Assembly: GCF_021155765.1 (NCBI RefSeq)
Contig: NC_060118.1
Coordinates: forward strand, 6,014,001 to 6,078,000
Direction of reading: 5' to 3'
DNA from: Diprion similis
Lineage: Eukaryota; Arthropoda; Insecta; Hymenoptera; Diprionidae
Length of the DNA stretch: 64,000 nucleotides
Position 1 is the stretch's first letter, and every line of letters starts with the position of its first letter. Both the position numbers and the translations under genes were made by a program. Positions 1 to 12,421 of this stretch are shown here, piece after piece. Below the pieces are notes generated by a model. The model was given only the letters and a program-made list of their open reading frames with translations, did not search any database and was not told where the DNA came from.

Positions 1-388
1 GAAGCAATAATGAAAATCGATGAAAAAAAACCAAAGAGAAAAATACCGTGATCGTAGAGAATAAATTAGAATAAAAAGAAATGCATTATCGTATAGAAAA
101 AAAAAAAAAAAAAAATGAAAAACGACTGACAGCGAATGCATCATTGTAGAAAACTGAAGCTTTGAGGTTAGGTGTTGCAACTCAAAATACTGCGTCAATC
201 GAGCGTTTGTATTCTTCAATTATACGATGCTACAGGAGGAAAAAAAGGGTTTTTGATGTAGAGATGGTTTTTTACGATAGCTCATCTCGTGTACGTGTGT
301 GTTTTTTTTTTTCGTAAGTCGGTCACACGGGAGATTTTTAAAGGCGGTAAAACGAAGCAGGCATAGCTTGTAAAGGTTATATTCTTAC

Positions 389-469
389 GTTATCCAGGTC
401 AGATCCGCTTTCCGACGCGCTTCCACTGCTGTCGGAGTCGATAAGGGCTTGATTTTTTCGTTTCGGCAT
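389..469 (-). CDS. Rtf1: Rtf1 (Paf1 complex subunit), first coding exon only
   Basis: Reading the minus strand from the ATG at 469 gives 27 codons starting MPKRKNQALIDSDSS and ending SGSDLDN, followed directly by a GTAAGA donor at 388. The basic start followed by ALIDSDSS and an acidic Ser/Asp-rich stretch is the N-terminus known for insect Rtf1. Rtf1 is the nuclear Paf1-complex subunit that acts in transcription elongation and histone H2B ubiquitination. The exon ends in phase 0 and the rest of the gene lies beyond the left edge, so no Plus3 domain is visible to confirm it. The 5' UTR and promoter would lie between 470 and roughly 660. The call rests on recognising a short N-terminus; another acidic nuclear protein is possible but less likely. 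Confidence 0.72.
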
Positions 470-3253
470 ATCGGAGGTTCTTATCTTAAATATCAAAATG
501 ACAATGAAGTTCGGTACTGCTTTGTTTTCAGTGTAGAAAATGATGAAAACGCCCGCACGTCACGGCGATGAACGAAGAACACGAACGGAACCCGACTAAC
601 ACGAACAATGAACTGACTTACAGAATGCCTAGCAGGTTAGTGCGCCCGGCCAAACAGCTTTGCGGACTTCCCACAAAATTAAATTACTATGAAACCTACC
701 CTCTCAAACTTATAACAGACAAAAAGTAGGGAATTAAATTTTTATAACATACATGGAAGTGTCGAAATGTCACGAAAAATATCAAACTATAATGTTTACA
801 ATGGCGAAGCAGAAATTTATACGCTACTAATCACGGAATACAAAATTGTGACAGAGCGTGCATCCATATATGCGTAGGTAAACGTATAACACACTACGCA
901 TGAAACGCTGTCTAACAAATGAGTTGTCGAAAGCTAATCATTAGTATAATGTGCCAAACAAATGAGGGCCTACATTTGTGCTAATGTCTTGTTATTTCTA
1001 CTTTGTACAGAATTCGCGGGATATAACGGACGCTTTCCTTTTAGATCAATTTTTCTACACATATATACGCTGAGTGATTTCACTGGTCGTTTTGAACGGA
1101 ATAGGCCAATGAAATCACGTAGTGGCGTGTATGTCACAAAATTGACGTAAAAAGAAAGCGCCCAACGGCAAAGCTGGTAACGTTACCGCCAAAGCGGTGA
1201 ATGGCCGCACGTTCGATGGCGCCACCATATTTAAAATTTTAAATTTAAAATGTTCCACTTGTATTATATTTATTTGAAATATATTGTAGTATTTTTCACT
1301 AGTGATTACTGAAGTTAGTACAGATTATTAGCAGTTTGTTTGCTTTTTAAAAAATTAGATTTGAACGTAAAGTCAGCAATGAAGCAAGTAATTCTGCTCA
1401 TCGTCAGTTTGAACAGTGATCGACTGTTTTGTAATTTGTGTCGACGATATATAAATATATAACGAAATTTCAGTAAACGCAATCTGGATGGTTGCGATTA
1501 TTGGAATCTTGTCATTTCCTGACGGTATTTTTCTTCAACTTTTATTTAAATCATGAAGCGACGATACGAGGTGTATTTTAATTAATACTCTATACAAAAT
1601 TTAATGAAATTTCAGATGATTTCGTAAATGTTGACATTGCGGGTGATTTCAAAGATTTTCAATATTTCAAAAGATTTCAAAAAATTGAGAAAGATTCCAA
1701 TATATTTCGAGAATTCCAAATATTTCAGATATTTTCGAAGGTCTTTAGCGTTCCGAAAAAGTTCACAGAATATCAAAAGATGTTGCAAATTCATTGATTT
1801 CACATGATTACAAAGATTTTAAACGGTTATAGAATGATTCAATACATCTTTAATCAATACATGGCAAAAGTATAAGCGTCAGTACGTATTTTTTTGTTTA
1901 TTATGAAAAATTTAAAATTTTGCGTAATAAAAATAATATAAATTTAATGTAATATAACTAGTTTATAATTATTTAACGCTGTTCGTTAAAACCAAAAAAG
2001 ATTCATACGTTTGGCGAGGAGAATAGAATAGAATGAAATTTAAAATATTGTTGCAAAAATGTCATTTGTTTTGACCATCTAGTAGTAAATTATGACGCCC
2101 AGATATCTCATCCAATGGGTTTGAGACAACGTCCATCAGATTTACAATTGCCTATTTCGAATAGCGATAGAATTTACAATATTTATGCGTACATTATGTA
2201 CATTTTTTCACTACATATATATATATATATATAAATATATACATACAGCGGTAATATCTTTTACAATAGATAAATTTATTTTTGCTGAAGTTCTGATCCA
2301 AAATACAAAACTGTCTCGCCTAGCCTAGGCTATATATGTACAAGAATGAAATGATATCTGGAGAATAATGGTAGTGTGATTAATAAGAATAATGATATTT
2401 TCTAAAATATACACTAAAAATGAAATTTTTATTTCTTTCTTTCTTTACTTTATGAATTTTATAAATGCACCTGGTTGGAAATATTTTTAAGTATATGTCG
2501 AAAGTACGGTTCATAGTTCTAGAATGATTCATACATAATCAATATTTACTACACAATTTACTGCTTTTTGTCAGTGATTTTTTTTAACTCGACAACTGTA
2601 ACACTATCTTTTCCTTCAAAATGGAGATTTTTTCATACACTTCATAAAATCTTTAACATGATTTTCTATTAAAAAAAAAAATTCATGTCTGTCTGTATTG
2701 CCGTAACCTACAGCATTGAGGTGCCAGAAGAAGACTGAGTTTTTGACAGTTAATTTTTGTTTTACGAGCAAAAGTGGCTTAGTTGACACGAAAAGCCCTG
2801 TTTAGGCATTGCGTAATTTCTATATCTATGCGATGAAATTATACTGCTTATCAAACTGACCGTTGATAACATAGAACTGATATCTAATTGCAATAATATG
2901 AATGATATCTTTTATTTATAACGGATCATACCCTCGAACTTAGTTCACTCTTTAGAGTTTTATCGCTATCTGGCATATTTAATAATGATAAAAAAGAAAA
3001 TTCGATTTTTTGACAAAAATTTAAAAATGTTATTGAACCTTTCATTGCCGAAATACACAGTTAGTATTAATAAGTAATTTTAAACGATGTGTAATAATAT
3101 CCAAGCACATTTTCAAGGTGGAATGGGATACTTTGTAACCAGTTCCAGTTACAAAAGTCCTTCACTTTGTGTCGTTTATGAAAATTTTTATCGTATGATC
3201 ACCTCATGCGATTTAGATTTCGTTTTGTTATTTTATTCTAATTGAATATTTCT
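470..3253. other. Spacer between Rtf1 and Arp2; no gene seen
   Basis: This stretch holds the presumed Rtf1 5' UTR and promoter at its left and the Arp2 3' UTR at its right. Around 1640-1800 there is a degenerate run of TTTCAAAGATT-like words that produces spurious small ORFs. Several TTTATT words (AATAAA on the minus strand), for example near 2910 and 3232, could serve as Arp2 polyadenylation signals. I see no conserved protein. Confidence 0.6.
2214..2241. repeat. AT microsatellite
   Basis: A run of alternating AT dinucleotides, interrupted once near its right end, in the Rtf1-Arp2 spacer. Confidence 0.9.
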
Positions 3254-6200
3254 TTAACTAGAACGGGCAGTCAATTTGTTTAGTACGCCAAGACCCTTTT
3301 CTTCATATTCTTCCTTCGTTATCCAGAAGGAGTCACGGTCTTTCATGACTTCCGCCAACACTGCACCACCGATAAACACCATGTCCTTGCGTCTTGGAGG
3401 ATCTTCAATCCTGATTTTAAATTTCTGAAATAAAGGTACGATCAATGAAGCAACAAAATTGCCATAAAAAACTGTTCAATTGATTGGAAACGTTGACCCA
3501 AGTGATGTTTGCTTCAATTCAACGAGAGGAAAAAAAAAAGAAATAATAATAAGAGAATAATATATTTAAAACAAAAACAACTCGCGAGATTGAAAGGTAT
3601 TGTAAATGAATTTTAAATAGATTGAAACCAACCGATAATTTGTCAATATCGTTTTTGAGAACTCGTTCAAGGTAGAGTTGTTTCAGTTCACGTTCCAACC
3701 GGGATGGAAGTCCAGGATACATGGTGCTACCCCCGCTAAGAACAATATGCTTGTAAAGTTCGCTTCGAATATCAATGTCTGCAGCTTGGATAGTGTTGAA
3801 AACAAGTTCTGCTATTCCTTGGCCTTCGACATTGATTAGATGCGGTTGGAAAAGAGCTTCGGGTGCCTCAAATCGTTCTCCGCCAACTTTGATAACTCGA
3901 CCATCTGGAAGCTGGAATTTTTCTCATGTAGATCTTGGCGTTCCTATTGTTAAGATTCCAAAGGATGTTGAAATAAAGATCAAGAAATATTTCTCACTGT
4001 GTAAGGTTCCACGAGGACCGTTGTCTCGAGGGCTAACCTTTGCTCTGTTTCAATATTGTAACCAATATAACACAGCTTCTCTTTCATCATTCGCACGGTC
4101 TCAAAATCAGCCGAGTGATTGAAGGCATAGCCTCGCAACAATAACAGTTTTATTAAATATCTAGTAATATCACGCCCAGCTATATCCAATCTTCGCGTCA
4201 GATGGGGCAGGGCGAATTCTTCATAAACTGGGCAAATGTGGGTCACACCGTCTCCAGAGTCCACAACTACTCCGCTGAGCAAGCCTTGTGCGTAGAGCGT
4301 GAGAACAGCCTGAATAGCGATATACGTACCATCGAATCCGTACTTTTCAAACATCACCTGCATGAATGAAAGGAATTTATTGATTATCAACGCTTGTGAT
4401 TAACAGTTCCAATACCATAATTGTCAGTTTAAGGAAAACCTACTTACCTGTATCATTTTCTCACGATTTTTTGTTGGATTCATTGGCGGTTCTGTCAATA
4501 ATATTTTGCACTCTTTTGGATTTATATTCATTTTTTCTTTGCCAAACGTGTAATCCCATACGTGGCACATGTCTTCCCAATTCCTATTAATTTAAGTACT
4601 TTGAATTTTGAACTTGATGCTTTTGAAATCATACAGGCAGTTCAAATGCAACTCACAGAATGAAGCCCCCCCCCCCACACACAATTACATATTCATGAAA
4701 AAAGAAATGTTTTCACAAAATTATCAGTATTCTAGTTATAAATGGAATTTGGAATGAAATAGAAAGGAATGCTGATAATAGAAAACCCATACAAATTTTT
4801 TAATAAGTGTTGTATACCGTTTGAAAAAACTAATCAATATACGTGAAGACAGGTTTGCTTTTTATTTCGTAATTCTCGCAGTTTCTGGTTTTCATTTGAA
4901 ATCCACTAGAGAATTGAAAAACTGTTTACAATTGACATAAGGATTTTATTTTATACTGATTCTGAATTTATGGAATAACAGCAGCTAGTTAATTCATAAG
5001 TATTTTCAACTGAACAGTAAATAGTAAGATAAAACAAAAAACGTTACTGGAATTTGAATAAACAATTTAAACATTGTAGATAATTAATTACAGCATTTGA
5101 TGAAAATTAGAGGTTGGTATTTTTGATGATCAGCGATTCTACCTTTCGGAATGAGAATACTCACAATATAATTTTATGAAAAGATCGTGTTTTTTGTCAA
5201 ATAGATTGACTTGTGATTAACCTGATTTTTGGGAAGGAGTTACTGTAGATAGAAAACTGTTCCGTTTGATAAAGCTCACCTGACAATTCCATTTTCCATA
5301 GGGTAACTAACTTCGAGCATTGAGCGAAGTTTACTCGCTTCGTCGCCTACCATCAAGTCCTACAAAAAATCAATCACGGATGTAGGTTTTGTGACTGTTC
5401 CAAATTGAACGATTTCTCGTTCATATGAAGAGCGCAGGGAATTACTTTTGTGTAGTAAAATTGCGTAACTAAACACATTGCATTTTTCAATTATTTTCAT
5501 ACCAGACATCGTATGCAAGTTTCAGGATAATTTGAAAGGAATTTCAGTCCCTGCGCTTTGGATGAAAGACTTGCATGCTGTTAGTGATTGTATAATAATC
5601 ATTCCTACGCACACACACATATATACATACGTATTAGCAGTTATCATCATTTGTATTGATTTCCATAAGAATATTGAAATTACTACCATTCTATACAGTT
5701 TACAGAATTTTATGTAATAGTGCATAGAACAAAATAACGCCATGGAAATTATGCTTATTTGTTATATGCAAAACAAGTTATAACACAACTGTGGATTTTT
5801 TTTCAGGATATTGAATAACTATAACACGTCGTCAAACTTACTGGCATATCCTATGTGAGCGGAAATAACACACAAACATGTATAGACTGATCATGTAATA
5901 TACGTTTACATATTGAAACAAATTTAACTTGAGCATTTATTTTTATTTTTTCCAAGTATACGTACATCTCAACTTGACATTCGATGAAAAAATAAGCAAC
6001 AATGAATTGTGATCAAATACAACAATAATATTATGCATTTGTTGACGTTGTATTGATATTTAATCTTATGTAGCAAACTTGGAAATTCGTAAATCAAAAA
6101 AATGTAAGTAAATTTCTACAATTTCATAGGAAATGTATAATCATTCTTCGTACGGATGAATATCGATTTTAAAAAGTTGATAGATATAACTTGAAAATCT

Positions 6201-7556
6201 GTACGTGTTTAAATTAAGGGCTTTGCTTTAACGGAACATTTTCAAAGAGTTTTGTTCATAATTGAGAAAGGTAGCAGCAACCATTTGTACTTATTTTACT
6301 GACGTCAGTGTTTTTTCTGTCGAAGTTGAAACGTGTGAGTTTCCATAGTGTGGGAGAAATAAATTTCAATAAATGTTGCGTCCGTTTCCTCTGTACGTTA
6401 TGTTTGAAATCTATTTTTTTATCCCTGTTATTTCCCATGGCCAAAAGCAATGTAAGGTAAAGGAATAAAGAAAAGAGGAACCACTCGAATCACGTTATAC
6501 AACTGAAATTTCTTATTACTGATATTATTATTCATTAATCAACATAAAATGAACGCAAAATAATAACAACGACACACTGACACATGTAACTGTGCGGAGT
6601 AACTTACTCGGACATAAAATTCCTCCTGAAATTTTCAGTTCTTTAATTAAACTATTCACAAGATTCATTTCTTATTCATTATTTCTTTCTTAGACGGGCG
6701 CTGAATTTTGAATGCATAAAAAATATTGGTAATAAATTCTTTCGAGATAGGATTGAAATGGATTTTTATACCTTACATAATTATTCTTCAAATTTCATTT
6801 TTCAAGAATATGAATTTGTAGAGCAGAATATAACTTATTTTGGATAATATACCTTAACTTCGATGTCACCAATCTTGTTAACGGCTCTTATAATAGGCCG
6901 CCCAACCATCGAGGGAAATATATGTGCTGGAAAATTTGAGCCTGCATATCCGCACTTGACGAACTAAAATAAAAATCCAATTATGGAACATCTCGGTGTA
7001 CATATGGAAAATTGTGAGGATTAAAATCAATGAAATGTCATACAACCAAATTCAGCTTTAGTTGAAAATTCAAGTTTTATGAATCAACTACACTTAGAAA
7101 CTAATCGTGAATTGTAATCTAAGGCAAATGAACAATATTAACCTCGGACTTGAAAAACTTGGCAGAAATGATCGCTGATTAAAAAAAATAATAATTGGAA
7201 TTGTAATACGTAATTTGAATTTTGTTCCTCATTCACAAATTAATTTTAATCTTAGCTATGGCGTAGCTTTTTCTGAATTCATTAAGGGTTTGCTTGTGAC
7301 TCAAATATTGCCACTACAGAGTTTGTGGATATTTAGATGACGTGTTGAAAAGTATAAAACTGAAAAAATATTTGTAAGTGAATCGATAGCAAAATGATAA
7401 TGTACACGAGGTGAAGCGAACTCACTGACCGATGATATGGTCAATTAATCAAAGAAGAGTAGGTACGTTAGTAGTATAAAATAAATATATACATGTGCAT
7501 AACCTTACCCCAGTTCCATTATCACACACGATTACTTTCCGTCCTTCGCTGTCCAT
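3254..7556 (-). CDS. Arp2: Actin-related protein 2 (Arp2/3 complex)
   Basis: Seven minus-strand exons: 7556-7509, 6963-6853, 5359-5280, 4583-4448, 4357-3998, 3911-3633 and 3424-3254. All junctions are GT-AG and in phase, giving 1185 nt and 394 residues, the usual Arp2 length. The start [16 protein letters not shown] runs into [18 protein letters not shown] (phosphate loop 1). [16 protein letters not shown] (phosphate loop 2) lies near residues 160-175, followed by [20 protein letters not shown] and later [19 protein letters not shown]. These are near-identical to animal Arp2 and separate it from actin and Arp3. Arp2 is the ATP-binding subunit that with Arp3 templates the daughter filament at cytosolic branch points. 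It is an ordinary conserved single-copy gene that anchors the left side of the receptor array. The start is fixed by the family N-terminus. Confidence 0.97.
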
Positions 7557-8016
7557 TTTATTCGATTTTGGGTTCAGCGTTTGACACTTGTCTGTTTGTG
7601 CTAAGGTTCGAACGATGATTTAACGCTTGATTAGTATGACTAATCAGTTAATCAGTCGACAATTTCTACACCCAGAAGGGCGTAACCGGTACACGGAAAC
7701 AAGTGTTTCCCAGGCGTTTTAACACATTGATATTTAGTTGGAAGTAGTACTGTGTGAAGATTTTTTTACCACTTCAAAGCTGACGGAGTGCAGTAGAATT
7801 CGATTGAATTAATTAACGACTAACCAGAGATAATATTATTCGGAGATAATGGCCCTCCTGCGGAGCCATTCAATCTGTCAATCGACAAATACACGGTCCA
7901 GTGCATAGAGGTATGAGGATAGAGGAGGGAAGGCGGATCTGAAAGTGTCGCCCAACTAGAAAGAGAGAGAGAAAATGAAAGCCGTCTACGTTTGCCGCTC
8001 TACTGGCGCATGCATA

Positions 8017-8147
8017 GGGTGCATTCCGAAATTAGCTGGCAGCGATTAAAATTCCCTAGGACAGAGGCAGAGCGAGTCATGAACTCGACAGCGCAAAGGA
8101 GATAAAAGATTGTTGACAGCACCGAGACCTAATGTCGGAACGCACCC
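8017..8147. mobile_element. MITE family 1, copy 1
   Basis: The element begins GGGTGCATTCCGAAATTAGC and ends in the near-perfect inverse (TAATGTCGGAACGCACCC), about 131 bp. The interior carries the words CCTAGGACAGAGGCAGAG and GCAGCGCAAAG. Related copies at 8219-8348 and 57661-57765 share terminal and internal words. It has no coding capacity, so it is a non-autonomous DNA transposon. Confidence 0.7.
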
Positions 8148-8218
8148 ATAGCCGCTCCATATAGGAACCTTTCATTTTCTTTCTCTTTCTAGTAGGGTGA
8201 CGCTTGCACTTTACTTTC

Positions 8219-8348
8219 AGTATGTTCCAATATTAGGTGAGGGTTCTAAAAACTCCCTAGGACAGAGGCAGAGTTACTCACAAACTCGGCAGCGCAAGAG
8301 AGATAAAAGATCGTTGACGGCACTGCGAGCTAATATCGGTATGCAACC
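8219..8348. mobile_element. MITE family 1, copy 2 (degenerate)
   Basis: This is a diverged direct copy of the element at 8017-8147. It starts TATGTTCCAATATTAG, shares CCTAGGACAGAGGCAGAG and GAGATAAAAGATCGTTGACG, and ends in TAATATCGGTATGCAACC. The two copies lie about 70 bp apart in the Arp2 upstream region. Confidence 0.62.
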
Positions 8349-8621
8349 TTGATTATTATACCTCTGTAACATCGTTCCAACCCACTATAATTTTTTCCTT
8401 CCTATTTCACAGCTCCAACTAACGACGCTCAACTTCAGTACGAGAATCTCGCGATAAACCAAAAAGTTACTAGATAATTCTTAGTTACCCAGATCTAAGT
8501 ATGTATGACTAATTGAAACCTAGACTTACTTTAAAGTTGTGAGATGCTTCTACAGAACCTGAGTATTACCATAGTTATCATTTAAACCATTGAAAGTATC
8601 AATTAGCATCAATTAGAATTT

Positions 8622-8823
8622 TCAGAAAACTCCTAAAAGAGGTTTTCCGGAAGAGCGTAGACTAATGCCGCATTGTAGGCAACCCACTTTACACGGAATG
8701 CTTCTGTCGGTAACGATGCCGTAGACACAACCAGCATCTGTACTCGAGAGTGTTATACATATATGGGGCTTTCCATCCATTATCGCCCACGTTTGACCTC
8801 GACATTTTTTTATATGTCTAGTA
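8622..8823 (-). other. Candidate terminal exon of a small Cys-rich protein
   Basis: On the minus strand an acceptor-like CCATATAG at 8824-8831 is followed by an open frame of about 66 residues with six cysteines: C-x19-C-x11-C-x12-C-x3-C-x2-C, including IPCKVGCLQCG. It ends at a TGA at 8622. Upstream on the same strand, at about 9072, a strong GTAAGTAAG donor follows a frame that can be read NEIRGGHQTNVPC, which could be the preceding exon. I do not recognise the family. The Cys spacing suggests a disulfide-rich secreted peptide, but no signal-peptide exon was located and the frame could be chance. Confidence 0.25.
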
Positions 8824-9169
8824 CTATATGGACAGATCATTTATGATTAAAATCTAATTTTTTTAGCAAACAATTTTCTTTAAATGAAATAATACCAATT
8901 CTGAGATGAATACATCCTTTGAAAATTTTGAAAAAAATCAATAATACTCTACGTCTGAAACTCTATTTTTTGATACCCCTTTGATCGTGGATGGTTGAGA
9001 TCTTCTATTCTTCCAACCAATATCAAAATTAAAGAATCGTTATTCAATACACAATAGTATGACTTACTTACAAGGAACATTGGTTTGGTGTCCCCCTCTG
9101 ATTTCGTTGAGACTCACGTATGTTGTAAAACATTGAAAACTAAGAGACACGTATTTTTTTATCTGCGGA

Positions 9170-9458
9170 AGGACGGTTTAAAGCGGTAAAAATGATCCGC
9201 AAAGATGGGCGCCCAACGAGGTGACTTCTTGATGCGCTTATATGCACTTTTTGTGCCACTGACATGTGGGAAATGTGGCAATAGCGACACGTGTCAAAAA
9301 GCCACACATTTTTTGGACGATTTTCGGGATATGAGTAACCTTCCTCAAAAAAAGCGATGCATTTTCGAAATTTCAATCCATTCCGTTCATTTGTTTTTTT
9401 AATATAGGAAGAGAACGAATGAGTTCGCTCGGGCGGTAAACATAGGACTGCTACGTTG
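9170..9458. mobile_element. MITE family 2, copy 1 (between Arp2 and the array)
   Basis: It shares a long interior with the copy at 62827-63012 (ATGTGGGAAATGTGGCAATA, then ACACGTGTCAAAAAGCCACA) and another with the copy at 60949-61175 (TTTAATATAGGAAGA followed by GAGTTCGCTCGGGCGGTAAA). The right end, GGGCGGTAAACATAGGACTG, is a diverged form of the family terminus GGTCGGTAAAGGTAGGAGTA. The left boundary is approximate. Confidence 0.6.
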
Positions 9459-10448
9459 GCCGCTAACGTAGAAACATTCCTCAGACCAATTTAATTTAAG
9501 TTATATAAATCAAAGGTAAATTTTTATCAATGATATTTTATATTATTTTCCTAGAAATTAGGATACCGATAGTTTTCGATGCAATAGTATACAGTAAGAA
9601 CATTATAAATCACAAACTAAAAATTTCTTAATTCTGTAACCCTTTTTAAAATTCGAAATCGTCGTCATTCCAATTCTTGGCCTAGGGTACTCTCAGAAAA
9701 TATTACATTTGTATACATGAACTAGAGGTAAATTTCTACGAAGTTGATGTCCGTATTGCTGCTATAGAAAGTATTGACACAAACTTCCGTTGCTTGAACT
9801 GTTTGTAGGGTTTCCATCTTGAATGGTGTTGAAGTTTCATGATATGGAGGAAAAAAGTAAATTGCTAATTTTAAAAAAAAAATTTGAACTCGACTTCTTA
9901 CGATCCAGTTAAAATGGCTGAAGCTTTTCGTCTTGCATTTGTTATGATACCATTGAAATTTCAACCGCATATGTAATCTTACCATCTAACACTTGGAATT
10001 ATTATTATATTATTTCATTATCAATCAAACTGCCACGAGCTAATTTTGTAGTGGGTAATTATTGAATAATAATGGCAATTAGGGTGTTACCTATGCATAT
10101 CTACGACTAATAATTGATTTTTACCTTATCTAATTGCATCTCAGAAAAAATAAAGTACACATCAGTAACGGGTCTAACTTATTTTTTTTTAACAACCGTG
10201 TTGATTTATATCGCTCCCAGTTGCGTTACGAAGATAATTATGAATGACTGTTTAAGTTCACTGATGTGCCTGAATCAAACGTTTCGAGATCACCTCGGTT
10301 ACATTACCGTACCGACTGTTTGGCAACCTCTTCGTTTTTGAAAGCTAGTATATAGCAGTGCGATGTTCAAGGAAGTAGAAAAAGTTGTGACATAGAAATT
10401 AAAAAAAAAAGGGAGGAATAATTGGTTTAAGGGAATCGAAACTGCGAC
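9459..10448. other. 5' flank of Gr-a; no gene seen
   Basis: AT-rich sequence with short ORFs that resemble nothing I know. It presumably contains the Gr-a promoter and 5' UTR; no TATA or initiator element could be assigned with confidence. Confidence 0.5.
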
Positions 10449-12421
10449 ATGTTTTCATCAAAGCCAAAAACCTTTTACGACGCGATAGATCTGCTCGTTA
10501 AGTTCAATTGCTTCCTGGGATTAGGTGTCTATCGGCAAGAGAACCAATCTCGTGTTGCATTATTTTTCATGACATTTTACACAGTTGCTATCAATATTGG
10601 AATATGGCTTGGAACTTATATTGGCTTTGCACAAATAGCAAAGACTTCAGATGCTGGAAACACCTCGCCAACGGCTCTTATAATGTATAAAGCCCTTGTT
10701 TATACAAACTCGTCTTTTACCGTGATGACTCCAATCACAGTATGGCTTCGAAGAAAGGTAGTAGGCTTGCACTATTATATTATTTTAATCACTGTCGAAG
10801 TAGTGTAATTATTCCACGTGAATTTTATATAAACCATTCAAAGTTATCCAGTACGTCATCTTTAATTATCATATTCTCGTGGATCTGTGCAAAATATTTG
10901 AAGAGGGTATTTTTGCGTTAAAGGACAAACATATTTTTTAAAATACAGACTTGCTGGATAACAATAATTAAGTAGGCTTTAGACTAAAGACTATGATTGA
11001 GGGATCTAGTTCATTAATTAACGATAATTGATGTACTGACATGATTTTGCAGAAGTTGACTAGCTCTTTCGAAGAAATGATGATAATAGATAACTCCTTC
11101 GAAACTATTCTTGAATCTCGGAATAAATACACAAAACGGTATATCAATCTACTGGTTGAACTTATCAGCATTTCTCTATTCGTCTTCGGAGTGTGCATTT
11201 GTGACATTGCATGGACGCGGATATGGGGTATGGTGGATAACCAATCGATACAATCAATATGGGGCACTCTGGCGACTCTACATCATCCGATACTCCTTAC
11301 ACTTATTTTAGACATAAATTTCTGTACCTTCATAAGGTAAGACGATGAATCCTCTCCAAATGGCCTTAATTGTGTGAATTCTAAATGTCCGATCATCTCG
11401 GATTCCAGATACTTGGAAAAGCAATTCGAAGACTTGAACAGCGGTATATTGAAATTAGCAATAGAATCTAACTGTGCCAACACTAGCAAGAGACCAGGGT
11501 TGCAGATGTATTCTCGAGATTTTATGCCAACGAAATTAGCACCTGAAGTTGAAAATATTGTAGCCACAAGCTTTGTCAAAGACAAGTACTACTTGCTACA
11601 AAGAATTCGGTGAGCATGGCGCCATTTGTGTTGCATATCGTGATAACGTATTTCGATCTTATGATGGGGTAATAATTCCTGACTTATTGTAATTCATCAT
11701 TCTTCAAATTCGTTCGTTAGAAAAACTCACTTGACTCTCACCAAGCTGACTAAGAAGTTGAACACAGCCTTTGGACTACAGAATCTCTTTTCTTTGGTTG
11801 ATTCATTGGTCATGATCACCGGATTGTCGTATACTATTTACGGTACTTTGTCGTGGAAGAGTTTTAATTACGATAAGTTTCAAGAGATAATCTCCCCGAT
11901 TGCATGGACCCTGATTTACGGGTATAAAATTTGGGTTATCTGTCACGCCTGCTATAAGGTTACCAGAGAGGTGATAACTAATTTAAATATTCATTAATTA
12001 CTTTTGTGTCTGTGAATCTTGAGCTTCGATATCCTAGATTATTGTTATTCCAGATTCAGAGAACTGGGCAAGTAATTTATGACCTTCTCGGGAGAAAAGT
12101 GGATACTGAACTTCAAAAAGAGGTACCGTTGATATTTTGCTCGACGTGATCGATTCTAATCGAATCTTATGCCAAGAACTCCATATTGAATATTGTCGTT
12201 CTTTTGCAGATCAGAGACTTTTCTCTACAGATGCTTAAAAATCCGGTTAGCTTTAACGTTTACGGAATACTAACCTTGGACCATTCCTTCATCCAACAGG
12301 TGATTGAATTTTTTCACGGTTTCGTACACTCGTGTCTATTTCTATGTGTATTGTTTGCTCTGAATGACAGGTGATTGGATCCGTGACAACGTACCTGGTA
12401 ATCATGATCCAAATGAGTTGA
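10449..12421 (+). CDS. Gustatory receptor Gr-a, intact
   Basis: Exons 10449-10757, 11053-11336, 11409-11609, 11721-11970, 12054-12122, 12210-12299 and 12371-12421 join to 417 codons with phases 0,2,2,0,0,0 and GT-AG splice sites. Insect Grs are seven-TM ligand-gated cation channels with a cytoplasmic N-terminus, acting in the dendrites of taste and other sensory neurons. Hydrophobic segments lie at roughly residues 36-59, 76-98, 142-165, 183-200, 280-310, 325-347 and 385-412. Exon 3 encodes the cytoplasmic loop after TM4 (KQFEDLNSGILKLA), exon 4 has FGLQNLFSL in TM5, and exon 7 has GSVTTYLVIMIQM, a TYhhhhhQ signature with Met after Gln. The start FSSKPKTFYDAID aligns with the other array members. 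AATAAA words follow at about 12563-12588. The ligand cannot be inferred. Confidence 0.93.

Noticed and set aside
3775-4122. Plus-strand ORF of 115 codons inside Arp2
   Set aside because: Antisense shadow of Arp2 exons 5 and 6, which are supported residue by residue on the minus strand.
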